Virus record (IMG/VR): IMGVR_UViG_3300006929_000120
Span: 1-23,946 of that record
Origin: a virus
DNA: 23,946 nt
Strand: one strand, 5' to 3'
A program made the translations under genes and the position numbers. How positions within the stretch are numbered: the stretch's first letter is position 1; every line of letters begins with the position of its first letter. The notes under the pieces were generated by a model. It did no database searches. It saw only the letters and a list, made by a program, of their open reading frames with translations, and was not told where the DNA came from. Below, piece after piece: positions 6,572 through 13,556 of this stretch.

Positions 6572-6774
6572 CGTCTTCGACGTCTGCTGCGGCCAAGTGC
6601 TTTTCCGAATGCCTTTGCGCCAGTGTTTGATGGCCTCTGTAACGCGAGGTTTAGGCCAAAGGTCGAAGGACCGAGGCCGATCCCCTCACCCATTTGACGC
6701 AGACGCATCTGCGGCGTGGCACCCTGCCGAGGATTTCCAAAAACAAAGCCACGAGTTTTTGAAATACGCCTCAC
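6568..6774 (-). CDS. small basic protein, 68 aa (GTG start)
   Basis: GTG at 6774 is preceded by GAGG with an 8-nt spacer, and the upstream gene stops 3 nt before it. The product is Gly/Arg-rich and very basic, ending SRRRRR, with no membrane segment; it might bind nucleic acid or be a small virion protein. Its TGA overlaps the next ATG. Short length and low complexity keep confidence moderate. Confidence 0.5.
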   Translation of the reverse strand: MRRISKTRGFVFGNPRQGATPQMRLRQMGEGIGLGPSTFGLNLALQRPSNTGAKAFGKALGRSRRRRR

Positions 6775-6777
6775 TTC

Positions 6778-7146
6778 TTAGACCTCGATGATTTCGAACC
6801 CTTCCCGCACCATTTCCGTTTCTTCCGCAACGAAGAACTTTTTACCTTCTTGTACACGACCTTGCTCCTCACTTGTTTCAGGAAGTTTATCGTCTGCGCC
6901 TTGGTTTTTCGTCCCCTTGGTGGCAATGTATTCGTAGCAGTCCTCGTTTATTTTTCTTTGGACCAGCGAGATGCCACTTGGTGGTGTGTGAGCGGCGTGA
7001 AGAGCCGCTTCACAAATCCGACCAGCTTCCGTGCGCCACATGCGACCACGTTGTTTTGCCAGATACCCAATGAAATAAATGACTGAGCGTTCCTGCTTGT
7101 TCTCAAGGAACTCTTGCCAGTCTGTGATTGTGTGAACATGTCTCAT
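6778..7146 (-). CDS. hypothetical protein, 122 aa
   Basis: Start ATG 7146 overlaps the oxygenase stop (ATGA), with GGGAG ten bases upstream; a longer frame to 7200 is less likely. The first half is helical (WQEFLENKQERSVIYFIGYLAKQRG, EAGRICEAALHAAH), then comes SLVQRKINEDCYEYIATK and an acidic tail rich in E and K. The pattern recalls small unassigned phage proteins, but I cannot name a family. Confidence 0.6.
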   Translation of the reverse strand: MRHVHTITDWQEFLENKQERSVIYFIGYLAKQRGRMWRTEAGRICEAALHAAHTPPSGISLVQRKINEDCYEYIATKGTKNQGADDKLPETSEEQGRVQEGKKFFVAEETEMVREGFEIIEV

Positions 7147-7667
7147 GAAAAAGGAACTCCCGTCGCCCAGAACACGAGGGAACGTCGTCTGCCCCTCCAA
7201 ACTGGACGTACTCGATGTGGCAAATAGGATGGGAAGACCGTGATGTGGCCGATCTCACGGCTCACATTTCCTCTCCACGTCTCCAGACGACCGCCCCAAT
7301 ATTTTGATGGAGGCGTTAAATTAACCGAGGCACTGAGTTTTCGATTTTTAATTGCACCGGAGCCAAGGTCTATGTGTTTTGAATAATGTCCGAAAATTCC
7401 ATACTCAGTGAATTGCGCCGTATTCAGAGCATCGAAAGAGATATTCCAGTTCTCTTTATTTATACGGTCGATGGCGGAAAAAACCTTCCTGTATACATCA
7501 GTTATTTCCATTGGGTTTAGCCAGACGACGTCGCAACGTCGGATAAGGTTATTCGATTTGGATTGGAAGAGTGCTCCCCTGGCAGGCCGAGGTTTCTTTT
7601 TTGCAGCGCGGATCACGTCTGCAACGTCTGTGAGAGTAAGGCAAGGTGATGAAACCGAGCTATCCAT
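7143..7667 (-). CDS. 2-oxoglutarate/Fe(II)-dependent oxygenase, 174 aa
   Basis: The C-terminal two thirds carry the jelly-roll signature of prolyl-hydroxylase-like 2OG-Fe(II) oxygenases: iron ligands H98-x-D100 (HYSKHIDL), the GGRL strand turn (YWGGRLETW, W124-L128), the distal His151 in FPSYLPHRVRPV and the 2-oxoglutarate-binding Arg at 161/162 (RRRSLVFW). The family hydroxylates protein side chains or other small or nucleic substrates; the substrate here is unknown. The order 2OG-oxygenase next to likely virion or accessory genes is common in marine phages (family knowledge). Start ATG 7667 follows the upstream stop by 2 nt. Length is near the usual single-domain size, and no key residue is missing. 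Confidence 0.85.
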   Translation of the reverse strand: MDSSVSSPCLTLTDVADVIRAAKKKPRPARGALFQSKSNNLIRRCDVVWLNPMEITDVYRKVFSAIDRINKENWNISFDALNTAQFTEYGIFGHYSKHIDLGSGAIKNRKLSASVNLTPPSKYWGGRLETWRGNVSREIGHITVFPSYLPHRVRPVWRGRRRSLVFWATGVPFS

Positions 7668-7669
7668 TC

Positions 7670-8047
7670 TTAAAACGGCATCTTCATCCGGGTCATAAAC
7701 CCTCGTCTCTCAGGATCGAACGGGTGCATGACATCAACACTAAAGCGCGAGCCTCCGGGGGTCTGGAGATATGCATCAAGTTTTTGAAGATCAATTCCGC
7801 GTGAGTTATAACTGCGATCCGGTATGTTGAGTGGCATTTCCTCTTTGCTTTTCCACCAGCTACCTGTTCCCCCCAGACCGATGAGGTAATCTTCGATCAG
7901 AGCCTCTAGTCCGGCACGACCGCCAATGCCGCCAGACGTTATGTTGCTTCGTTGAATACCGTGTTCCGGCCCAAAGTCGTAGTTCCTTTTGTTAGAACCC
8001 ATCGAGCCGCCCATATTTAAAAGGAGATTAAGTTTTTCACTAAACAT
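7670..8047 (-). CDS. hypothetical glycine-rich protein, 125 aa
   Basis: ATG 8047 overlaps the upstream stop in TGATG. Residues 12-60 are rich in Gly and Ser (NMGGSMGSNKRNYDFG, ITSGGIGGRAGLEAL), followed by a more structured half with IDLQKLDAYLQTPGGSRFS and DVMHPFDPERRG. A tail or other minor virion role is possible but there is no diagnostic motif. Confidence 0.55.
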   Translation of the reverse strand: MFSEKLNLLLNMGGSMGSNKRNYDFGPEHGIQRSNITSGGIGGRAGLEALIEDYLIGLGGTGSWWKSKEEMPLNIPDRSYNSRGIDLQKLDAYLQTPGGSRFSVDVMHPFDPERRGFMTRMKMPF

Positions 8048-8415
8048 CAGAACGGCACCACAAAGTGAATAATAAAAGACTTCTCGTCTGTGTTCGGCTC
8101 CAGCCTGACATGTGCGCCTTTCCTTTTAATAGGCTTTTCCACCAACCAGTTGTCTGCGCCGAGGAAGTGAACGCAAGACATGCCGTTGACATGTGCCGTG
8201 TAGATCGCAAAAGCCTTGTCATTTTTATACATACCCGCCAGCATTTGAGTGCCGATTGTCCCCATCCAGAACTCTTCCAGCCCAGCTTTTTCCAGCCAGC
8301 CACGTATTTCATCGACGTGACCACAGACGGGCTCGTTAACGACAACGGTCTCGTCTGCACGAGCTGGCCCCAACAGGGCCAGTGAGAGCAGAAGTATGAA
8401 AAATGCTCTAAGCAT
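8047..8415 (-). CDS. secreted protein with signal peptide, 122 aa
   Basis: The frame is open to 8526, but ATG 8415 gives a classical signal peptide: MLRAFFILLLSLALLGPARA followed by DE, with an A-x-A cleavage site. The mature part has two cysteines (EPVCGHVDEI and GMSCVHFLG) that could form a disulfide in the periplasm. AAAGGA lies about 15 nt upstream, at the end of the HNH gene, further than ideal. Exported phage proteins of this kind may act in superinfection exclusion, lysis or lysogenic conversion; nothing here decides which. Confidence 0.7.
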   Translation of the reverse strand: MLRAFFILLLSLALLGPARADETVVVNEPVCGHVDEIRGWLEKAGLEEFWMGTIGTQMLAGMYKNDKAFAIYTAHVNGMSCVHFLGADNWLVEKPIKRKGAHVRLEPNTDEKSFIIHFVVPF

Positions 8416-8426
8416 GTGTTCATTAT

Positions 8427-8888
8427 CTAATTTCCTTTTGCGACGGTCGTCCCGATGACGAGCTTGCACCAACGAATAAAGTCTTCGTCGGTTAGTTTTC
8501 CGCGCATAGTGTTCGCTCGTCTGCAAACCAGCCGGATGTTGTCACGCGTATAGCCCCTGTCATTATCCATCCGATCCACCGAAGCGTTGGTATCTACCTC
8601 GCCCTTACCCCACGTTGTTGTAAGTTCGAGGCCAGTGAGAACGCACTTGTGGTTTTGTTTTTCCATTAACCCCAGCATAAAGTCTGAGTTAATGTCGGGA
8701 CCGACAGGACGGCGTCGTTTAAGTTGAGAAATATTTTTTGCGAAAAACGCTTTGGGCGTAAGGGTCTTGACCCGCTGGCAGTCGTGACAAGTCTTCGCGT
8801 AGTATTTTCCCTTACGCAGACGGAAGTTCTGCATTGGTTTCCACGTCTGACAAACGTCACACTGTTTGTTATTCGGATAAACACTCAT
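8427..8888 (-). CDS. HNH endonuclease with zinc ribbon, 153 aa
   Basis: The N-terminus has a zinc-ribbon pair (C10-x2-C13 and C34-x2-C37) and the C-terminal half an HNH nuclease core: HKCVLTGLEL, then NASVDRMDNDRGYTRDNIRLVCRRAN, the typical beta-beta-alpha-metal region of free-standing phage HNH enzymes. It ends with KLTDEDFIRWC. Such enzymes nick or cut DNA and often behave as homing endonucleases, or assist packaging when beside terminase genes; no terminase is near here. It overlaps the preceding gene by 20 nt, so it is part of the operon. Confidence 0.85.
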   Translation of the reverse strand: MSVYPNNKQCDVCQTWKPMQNFRLRKGKYYAKTCHDCQRVKTLTPKAFFAKNISQLKRRRPVGPDINSDFMLGLMEKQNHKCVLTGLELTTTWGKGEVDTNASVDRMDNDRGYTRDNIRLVCRRANTMRGKLTDEDFIRWCKLVIGTTVAKGN

Positions 8889-9165
8889 CCTTTATCCTGT
8901 CTTTGAGCAGGTCCAACCCTGCAAGAATGAGGTGTATGTCGTCTGCAACAGACGGCGTGAATAAGGAGCCGGTAGACTTTTTGTCGGCAGCTATTGTCAC
9001 CGCTGCAAATCCACTAATTTCTTTTTTAGACACAGCACTAGCGAGATGTGCCAGGAAAGCCAGCATCTCGGTGATCTCTTCGTCGTCCACTAGATCAACC
9101 TCGGCAATGTCTTGGCCGTACTTTTTTTTCGCATTATCGACGACGAGCTTAATCTTTTTTCCCAT
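8869..9165 (-). CDS. hypothetical protein, 98 aa
   Basis: ATG 9165 has a strong GGAGGGAT directly upstream and lies 17 nt inside the end of the nuclease gene. The product is helical and charged (EEITEMLAFLAHLASAVSKKE, DDIHLILAGLDLLKDRIKDE) without a known motif. An inverted pair of the window's frequent hexamer (CGTCTG-CAA-CAGACG, 8940-8954) lies inside it. Confidence 0.6.
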   Translation of the reverse strand: MGKKIKLVVDNAKKKYGQDIAEVDLVDDEEITEMLAFLAHLASAVSKKEISGFAAVTIAADKKSTGSLFTPSVADDIHLILAGLDLLKDRIKDECLSE

Positions 9166-9526
9166 ATCCCTCCGCTTTCAGATAGGCATTGTACAGACGG
9201 AGCAGATCATCCAGACGAAGAAGGCACAGACTTTCCCCGGTTTTCATTCTGCTGCGGCGGTTGATAACGACCGTGATCTCTTCTTCTAAATTTGAACGTG
9301 TTCGGTTTGCTTCGGCTTGGGCCAGTGCTGCATGGAAGTTCAGTTTTTCCACGCGCTTTGCTTCAACAAACATCTGTGGTGTGCCAGTCAAGTCGGCGGT
9401 AGGCGTTAAGCCTACCCGCCCCCCACCGCTGAGTGGAGTGCGATAACATGAAAGCCCACAGTTTGAGTTAAAGTAATCGGCAAGCTCTCTTTCATAACCG
9501 TCACCCTTTCTCTTCTGTCTACTCAT
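9149..9526 (-). CDS. PD-(D/E)XK nuclease, Holliday-junction-resolvase-like, 125 aa
   Basis: Begins MSRQKRKGDGYERELADYFN, the N-terminal helix with the conserved Glu of Hjc-like and related phage nucleases. It is followed by SCYRTPLSGGG, then the catalytic Asp in ADLTGTP (D45) and E55-x-K57 in MFVEAKRVEKLNF. The pattern D...ExK after RTPLSGGG is typical of small archaeal-type Holliday junction resolvase-like phage proteins. ATG 9526 overlaps the stop of the HTH/zinc gene; the frame open to 9649 is not used. Likely role: resolving branched DNA in replication or recombination, together with the cassette at 12278-14390. Confidence 0.75.
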   Translation of the reverse strand: MSRQKRKGDGYERELADYFNSNCGLSCYRTPLSGGGRVGLTPTADLTGTPQMFVEAKRVEKLNFHAALAQAEANRTRSNLEEEITVVINRRSRMKTGESLCLLRLDDLLRLYNAYLKAEGYGKKD

Positions 9527-9818
9527 CGATATCCCAGCCTTGTTTGTGTCGACAAGATTTGCAGAAATACCAGCCCTTTGGCCTTCGGGTGGTCGCGCCG
9601 CACTTAATGCATGCTCGTTCCCATTGAGGAACATCATTATCACGAGCAAGTTGATATTTCGCGCCGTCGAACTCGCGCAGTCCTTCCCTGACCAAGATGC
9701 GTTTTAAAGTGTCGACGTTTACGTGTAGTTTTCTGGCCATCTCGGCGTAGGTCGTTCTGGCGTGGTGAGTGTGAAGCCAGTGCATGTTATCCCGTGTGAC
9801 AAATACTCGCTTGGGCAT
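9519..9818 (-). CDS. HTH and zinc-ribbon DNA-binding protein, 99 aa
   Basis: First gene of the long minus-strand operon. Residues about 20-48 form a helix-turn-helix (TYAEMARKLHVNVDTLKRILVREGL), and residues 70-89 a four-cysteine zinc ribbon (C70-x2-C73 ... C86-x2-C89; CIKCGATTRR, WYFCKSCR). It may regulate its own operon or bind DNA structurally. Its upstream region contains the palindrome shared with the 12.2-kb control region, so it may be under that regulator. Confidence 0.7.
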   Translation of the reverse strand: MPKRVFVTRDNMHWLHTHHARTTYAEMARKLHVNVDTLKRILVREGLREFDGAKYQLARDNDVPQWERACIKCGATTRRPKGWYFCKSCRHKQGWDIDE

Positions 9819-9831
9819 GCCCTTATGATAG

Positions 9832-9860
9832 ATGAAAAGATGTGTAATGTATAGTATACA
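9832..9860 (+). promoter_or_regulatory. operator/promoter with shared bipartite element, copy 1
   Basis: AAGATGTGT (9837-9845), 3 nt, GTATAGTATAC (9849-9859, within the 13-bp palindrome TGTATAGTATACA at 9848-9860). Aligned with the second copy near 12.2 kb, the plus strand gives a weak -35 ATGAAA (9832-9837), 17-nt spacer and -10 TATACA (9855-9860), which would transcribe the structured element and the gene at 9988. The palindrome also lies in the upstream region of the minus-strand gene starting at 9818. Confidence 0.55.
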
Positions 9861-9881
9861 CTTGACGTCTTTTTAAAATTA

Positions 9882-9975
9882 TGATACACGCTATGCGTGA
9901 CGTAGCGAGTTAGCGAAGTCGCTCACATGCACTACGTGCTGTGAGCAGTTAAAGCGCAAGTTAAAGCGTGTATCA
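9882..9975 (+). other. structured element: nested inverted and direct repeats (ncRNA, leader or origin candidate)
   Basis: Outer perfect 11-bp inverted repeat TGATACACGCT (9882-9892) and AGCGTGTATCA (9965-9975). Inside is a strong hairpin: GCTCACA (9921-9927) with TGTGAGC (9940-9946), continued by GCAC/GTGC around a TAC loop with one bulged T. An alternative arm pairs ACGTAG (9900-9905) with CTACGT (9932-9937). AGTTAAAGCG occurs at 9947-9956 and again at 9959-9968. There is no long reading frame across it and no T tract after the main hairpin, so a plain terminator is unlikely. Confidence 0.7.
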
Positions 9976-9987
9976 CTTTTTAGACCA

Positions 9988-10158
9988 ATGAAAAAAAACG
10001 AAGCAGCCCAAAAAAATCGGGAGAAATATCCCGAAGTTGCCCGCGTTATTGATCTGGTTCGTGAATATTTTCCGGGCGCCAAGGTTGTTTATTTTGGGCC
10101 AAAGAGACCCTCAGACGGACAACCAAGAACGGATAGTTCTAACAGGTCGACCAAGTAG
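9988..10158 (+). CDS. small hypothetical protein, 56 aa
   Basis: ATG 9988 opens a 57-codon frame (MKKNEAAQKNREKYPEVARV..., then FPGAKVVYFGPKRPSD). The amphipathic helix followed by a VVYFGPKRP strand looks like real protein. No clear Shine-Dalgarno sequence precedes it (TAGACC), which may relate to the structured leader just upstream. Its last 48 nt are antisense to the 3' end of the prim-pol/helicase gene. Function unknown. Confidence 0.5.
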   Translation: MKKNEAAQKNREKYPEVARVIDLVREYFPGAKVVYFGPKRPSDGQPRTDSSNRSTK

Positions 10159-11997
10159 ATCAGCGATCTCAATTTCTGTTAAGCCGTCAAGAGACAAGTC
10201 CTTGGCTCTTTGTTTCGTGGACATGCTGCTGACGACCTGCCGCATATCAGACGACAAGCATTCGGCCAAACCAAACCATTGGACTCGGTCATGCAGGTCT
10301 GTCCATTCCCTCACCTTCCCGTATCGAATTTCCATACACATGTATAGGCGCCAGTCTTCTGGCAGCTTTGCAGATAGCGCTGGGAAAACTGGGCTTGGAT
10401 AATTACCGTCAAAAAGAGCAGCATTATTATTAGCAGTATCCTCATCGTCATACACCTGCGTTACTCTTATCTGTGTTTCCAGTGTCGTTAGCTGGTTCGT
10501 TGAACCAGCTTCTCTGCCCAGTCCGTTGTCACCCGGCTTGTTCGAATGGTGAACCAAGACGACAGCGATCCCGGCGTTTCTGATTTTGACAGCCAGGGAG
10601 TTGATCTTTGCCCACTCGTCTGCGGAATTTTCCAGCAGCCCCGGCCAGGCGGTTCGGATCGTGTCGATCACGACGACGTCTGGCCTAGAATATTCTATCC
10701 ACCCTTGAAGTTCTTGGAGACCGTCCGGCTTGTGAAAATTCATCTCGATGTCGTCGTCCACAAACGGCGTCCATATCTGGAGCCTGTCCTCTGTGTCGCC
10801 ATGTATCTGCTTCATTTCGGCCAGACGTCTGGCAATGGTCGAGCGGCCCATTTCAAAGTCAAGATAGAGAACTCTGGCCGGACCCATCACCTCGAAGGGG
10901 CCGATGTGTCTCTTCCCAGACGCAAGGGCTGCCATGCAGTGTGCAACAAACATGGACTTTCCGTGACCTGAATAGCCGTGGACCTGCGTTACACTGCCCG
11001 CTTGCAACCAAGGTTCGATCAGGAATTTTGTTGACGACGCAGCCGCTTCGAGATCGGCAATATCTTTCATTTCAATCAGGCGCCGTTCGCGCCCGTTCCT
11101 TTTAATATCCGGTCTGTCTGGATGATTGAAACAATATTCACCCTTCTCATTAAACCGTTCGGGGTGGTTCCTTTTTTCCGATTGCTCCATCGAACTAACA
11201 GTTGCTTCGAACTCTCTTTCGTCCAGAGGGTCCACAAAAAATTCGTTCGTGAACGAATGGCATCTCACCCTTAGTTCCGCGCCAAAGTATCCCTCCATGA
11301 TGCACTCAGACGCATAACGCATGACGCGCTCATTCCGTCCGTTGCCCAAACCGCTCGGAATTTTTCCATCTTTAAAATGTTCAGACGCAAATTTTTTGGT
11401 GCGTTCCCACTCGCTAACAAATTGACGAGCTGGTGTTATGTCTGAGAGATCGAGCGTAGAAAAATCAAAGGTTTCTTTTTTTAGACCGGGCCGCCAGTCT
11501 TTCCAGACGGGGGTATCTTCATCCATGTCCAGACCAAGCGGAATTTCCCAAGCATAGTTCGTTGACGGCGGGACCAAGACGTAAGACCCGTCACCTCGGA
11601 AATCCAGACCGTTAATGCGTGGCCAGTCCTGACCTCGACTGTTGACGCCTGCCCTCGGACCTCGCTCGATGCCGTCTTTTGGATGCTTGAAATAAAGGTG
11701 ATACCCGCGCTTCGTCTTTACTCGAATTGGACTTTGCATTCCAGAATTGATAGCCGCGTCGAGCGCGTCTGGATTATCGCAGTCAACGACCACATAGCCA
11801 GAGAGCTTTCCGGTTATCATAGCTATTTCATCGTCTGGATAATCAACCCACCAATCCATTACCTCTTGTTCAGTCGGGAGGCGTGATTGGTAAGCCCTCC
11901 ACTTTACACGTGGTTTTTTGGTGCTGCTTCTAATCGGTATGACCGGAAAACCTTTATCAAGATATTCCAGTGCTTGATCTAACCTCATGCTTGTCAT
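10111..11997 (-). CDS. bifunctional primase-polymerase / RepA-like helicase, 628 aa
   Basis: The N-terminal domain is a prim-pol of the AEP superfamily: FPVIPIRSSTKKPRVKW, catalytic D72-C-D74 (VVVDCDNPDA), KRGYHLYF and GLDFRGDGSYVLVPPS. The C-terminal domain is a RecA-like RepA/AAA_25 helicase: Walker A GYSGHGKS (341-348), LDFEMG, Walker B VVVIDT (D445) and VLVHHSNK (H483/H484). A final helix-turn-helix (TEIEIADLLGRPVRTIRSW) closes the protein. It should prime and unwind DNA at the phage origin. Start: ATG 11997 with AGG ten bases upstream, or TTG 12003; both overlap the Cro-like gene by about 40 nt. No DNA polymerase is seen, so the host enzyme or a gene outside the window is needed. Confidence 0.9.
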   Translation of the reverse strand: MTSMRLDQALEYLDKGFPVIPIRSSTKKPRVKWRAYQSRLPTEQEVMDWWVDYPDDEIAMITGKLSGYVVVDCDNPDALDAAINSGMQSPIRVKTKRGYHLYFKHPKDGIERGPRAGVNSRGQDWPRINGLDFRGDGSYVLVPPSTNYAWEIPLGLDMDEDTPVWKDWRPGLKKETFDFSTLDLSDITPARQFVSEWERTKKFASEHFKDGKIPSGLGNGRNERVMRYASECIMEGYFGAELRVRCHSFTNEFFVDPLDEREFEATVSSMEQSEKRNHPERFNEKGEYCFNHPDRPDIKRNGRERRLIEMKDIADLEAAASSTKFLIEPWLQAGSVTQVHGYSGHGKSMFVAHCMAALASGKRHIGPFEVMGPARVLYLDFEMGRSTIARRLAEMKQIHGDTEDRLQIWTPFVDDDIEMNFHKPDGLQELQGWIEYSRPDVVVIDTIRTAWPGLLENSADEWAKINSLAVKIRNAGIAVVLVHHSNKPGDNGLGREAGSTNQLTTLETQIRVTQVYDDEDTANNNAALFDGNYPSPVFPALSAKLPEDWRLYMCMEIRYGKVREWTDLHDRVQWFGLAECLSSDMRQVVSSMSTKQRAKDLSLDGLTEIEIADLLGRPVRTIRSWLSV

Positions 11998-12178
11998 GCT
12001 CAAAGTACCTATCTATGTCGAAATTATGATCGTGCTGTTTTAATTTTTCTAAGATGCGGCTGCTCACATATCGACGCTTGACCCAGCCGTAAGGTGCGGT
12101 TCGCACCGAGCCTGTTATCCGTGCAATCGCCGTCGCTCCTCCGAAATCAGAAACAATCTGTTGGATATTAAGTTTCAA
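11957..12178 (-). CDS. Cro/YdaS-like HTH repressor, 73 aa
   Basis: Short single-domain DNA-binding protein. FGGATAIARITGSVRTAPYGWVKRRYVSSRILEKL (in pieces: GGATAIARITG as the first helices, VRTAPYGWVKRR as recognition region, SSRILEKLK as the following helix) matches phage Cro-like regulators of the type found before replication genes. It is divergent to the Sak4-SSB operon and overlaps the prim-pol gene. It probably binds the palindromic element GTATAGTATAC in the adjacent control region and the copy near 9.85 kb; that is inference from placement. Confidence 0.75.
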   Translation of the reverse strand: MKLNIQQIVSDFGGATAIARITGSVRTAPYGWVKRRYVSSRILEKLKQHDHNFDIDRYFEHDKHEVRSSTGIS

Positions 12179-12196
12179 AACTCACTCACTTTCCTC

Positions 12197-12240
12197 TTGT
12201 AAGATATCATCTGTATAGTATACTACACACATCTTATCAA
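12197..12240. promoter_or_regulatory. divergent promoters with shared bipartite operator, copy 2
   Basis: Minus strand: TTGATA (12240-12235), 17 nt, TATACA (12217-12212) would drive the Cro-like gene and prim-pol. Plus strand: TTGTAA (12197-12202), 16 nt, TATACT (12219-12224) would drive the Sak4-SSB-nuclease operon. Both -10 boxes lie in GTATAGTATAC (12213-12223), and on the minus strand AAGATGTGT (12235-12227) precedes it by 3 nt, exactly as in copy 1 at 9837-9859. A protein bound here would block both directions. Confidence 0.65.
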
Positions 12241-12277
12241 TAATAAAGCGTCACTTTTAACACAAATAGGAGGACAA

Positions 12278-13057
12278 ATGCCCTTTAACGCAAAGAACAC
12301 CAAGTCTCTCACCAAGGGAGGGATGACCAAGACACTGCTCTACTCCCATCACGGCTGGGGCAAGACGTACCAGTGCCGTCATTATCAACGAACTTACGGC
12401 AAAGGTCTGATTATCTCTGGAGAAGCTGGTCTCAAGAGTATCGAAGACGTCGAGATTGATTATCTCCCATTTAATTCATGGGACGGGCCAGTTGATGAAG
12501 AGAAAGGTATCTACAGCTACCGTCATATTTGGAAGATGGTCATGTCTCCTGAGTTCAGGAAGGAGGGATATAAATGGATTTGCATCGACAGCTTAACCGA
12601 GCTTGCCGAACGGATGATCGAGCATTTCGAAAAAGAGTACGAAGACAGCGGCAATGGTTTTCAACTTTGGGGTGACTATGCTCGTGCGATGACCAGTGTG
12701 CTCAAAAGTATTCGAGACCTGCCCTTTCACGTTTATATCACGTGCCTCGCCAAAGAAGAAAAAACTCCAAACGACACTATAGAATATTGGCCGCACGTCC
12801 CAGGTCAGGCTGTCGGTAAAAAAATTCCGGCCTTGTTCGACCACGTTCTGTGCGGTGTCCGCGTCACCGAGAAGGATGACAAGGGTATTCCTAAAGTAAA
12901 GCGATACATAGCAACGGACGAAGTCTCAGGCTGGCACGGTAAGACGAGAGACCCCCGACAACGCCTTCAGGCATACGAAGAATGTGATGACGTGACTGCG
13001 CTTTTGAGCCGGATCGCCATGACCGACGAAGAGTTTAAACAGCAAAAAGGTAAGTAA
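12278..13057 (+). CDS. Sak4-like RecA-fold ATPase (recombinase), 259 aa
   Basis: Single RecA-like ATPase domain with Walker A in LLYSHHGWGKT (K29, T30) and Walker B WICIDSLTEL (D104), followed by a helical region (MIEHFEKEYEDSGNGFQLWGDY) and a core strand VYITCLAKEEK. This is the layout of phage Sak4/AAA_24 single-strand annealing or RAD51-like proteins, which act with SSB. Length fits the family (about 230-260 aa). AGGAGG before ATG 12278 is strong. The SSB gene follows by 1 nt and a Cas4-like exonuclease comes third, giving a complete phage recombination module. Confidence 0.85.
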   Translation: MPFNAKNTKSLTKGGMTKTLLYSHHGWGKTYQCRHYQRTYGKGLIISGEAGLKSIEDVEIDYLPFNSWDGPVDEEKGIYSYRHIWKMVMSPEFRKEGYKWICIDSLTELAERMIEHFEKEYEDSGNGFQLWGDYARAMTSVLKSIRDLPFHVYITCLAKEEKTPNDTIEYWPHVPGQAVGKKIPALFDHVLCGVRVTEKDDKGIPKVKRYIATDEVSGWHGKTRDPRQRLQAYEECDDVTALLSRIAMTDEEFKQQKGK

Positions 13058-13058
13058 C

Positions 13059-13547
13059 ATGAATGATTGGAATGGTTTTGAAGACCTCGACTTAACAGAC
13101 GTTGGAACATTAACCAGTGCTCGACTAGAGCAGGGTAATTTTGACGTCGAAGTTACAGACGCGGAAATAACAACTTTTTCCGGTACCGATGGAAGTGTTG
13201 GAAACAAGCGGGTCGAGGTTCGGTTTAAAGATTTGGAAGGTAGTGGTGACATTTTGCACTACTTCAACCTTCACTTCCCTACTGCTCCTCAAGCCGAAGA
13301 AATCGGAAAAGCAACTTTTAAGCGCTTTCTGATGGCGTCTGAGCACCCTACCCCCGACGCGCCGAAAGACATAAAAAGTCTGAACGGCTTGAAATGCGGG
13401 ATCATTGTCGGTCAGGGGAAAGCCTATGTGAAAGACGGCGTACAGAAACAGCGCTCAGAGATTAAAGTTTTCCGCGCAGCAGGTAGTGGTCCCGCCAAAC
13501 CAGCGTCTCCTGCTGTGCAAAAACTCGATGACGAAATCCCGTTTTAG
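13059..13547 (+). CDS. ssb: single-stranded DNA-binding protein, 162 aa
   Basis: The decisive mark is the C-terminal tip LDDEIPF, the acidic-hydrophobic tail by which SSBs recruit partner proteins. It follows a flexible Pro/Ala linker (SGPAKPASPAVQ). The body (FDVEVTDAEITTFSGTDG, KRVEVRFKDLEGSGDILHYFNLHFP) looks like a beta-rich OB-type domain of the DUF669-like phage SSB group rather than the bacterial Ssb sequence. It starts 1 nt after the Sak4-like stop. Sak4 proteins are known to work with such SSBs. Confidence 0.8.
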   Translation: MNDWNGFEDLDLTDVGTLTSARLEQGNFDVEVTDAEITTFSGTDGSVGNKRVEVRFKDLEGSGDILHYFNLHFPTAPQAEEIGKATFKRFLMASEHPTPDAPKDIKSLNGLKCGIIVGQGKAYVKDGVQKQRSEIKVFRAAGSGPAKPASPAVQKLDDEIPF

Positions 13548-13556
13548 CCTCCTGGG

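Noticed and set aside
8040-8423. A 127-codon minus-strand frame overlapping the secreted-protein gene
   Set aside because: Its product is rich in Ser, Thr, Trp and Cys without pattern, while the alternative frame gives a perfect signal peptide and fits the operon overlaps.
9921-9946. Rho-independent terminator
   Set aside because: The hairpin is strong but no T tract follows on either strand; it is embedded in a larger set of repeats.
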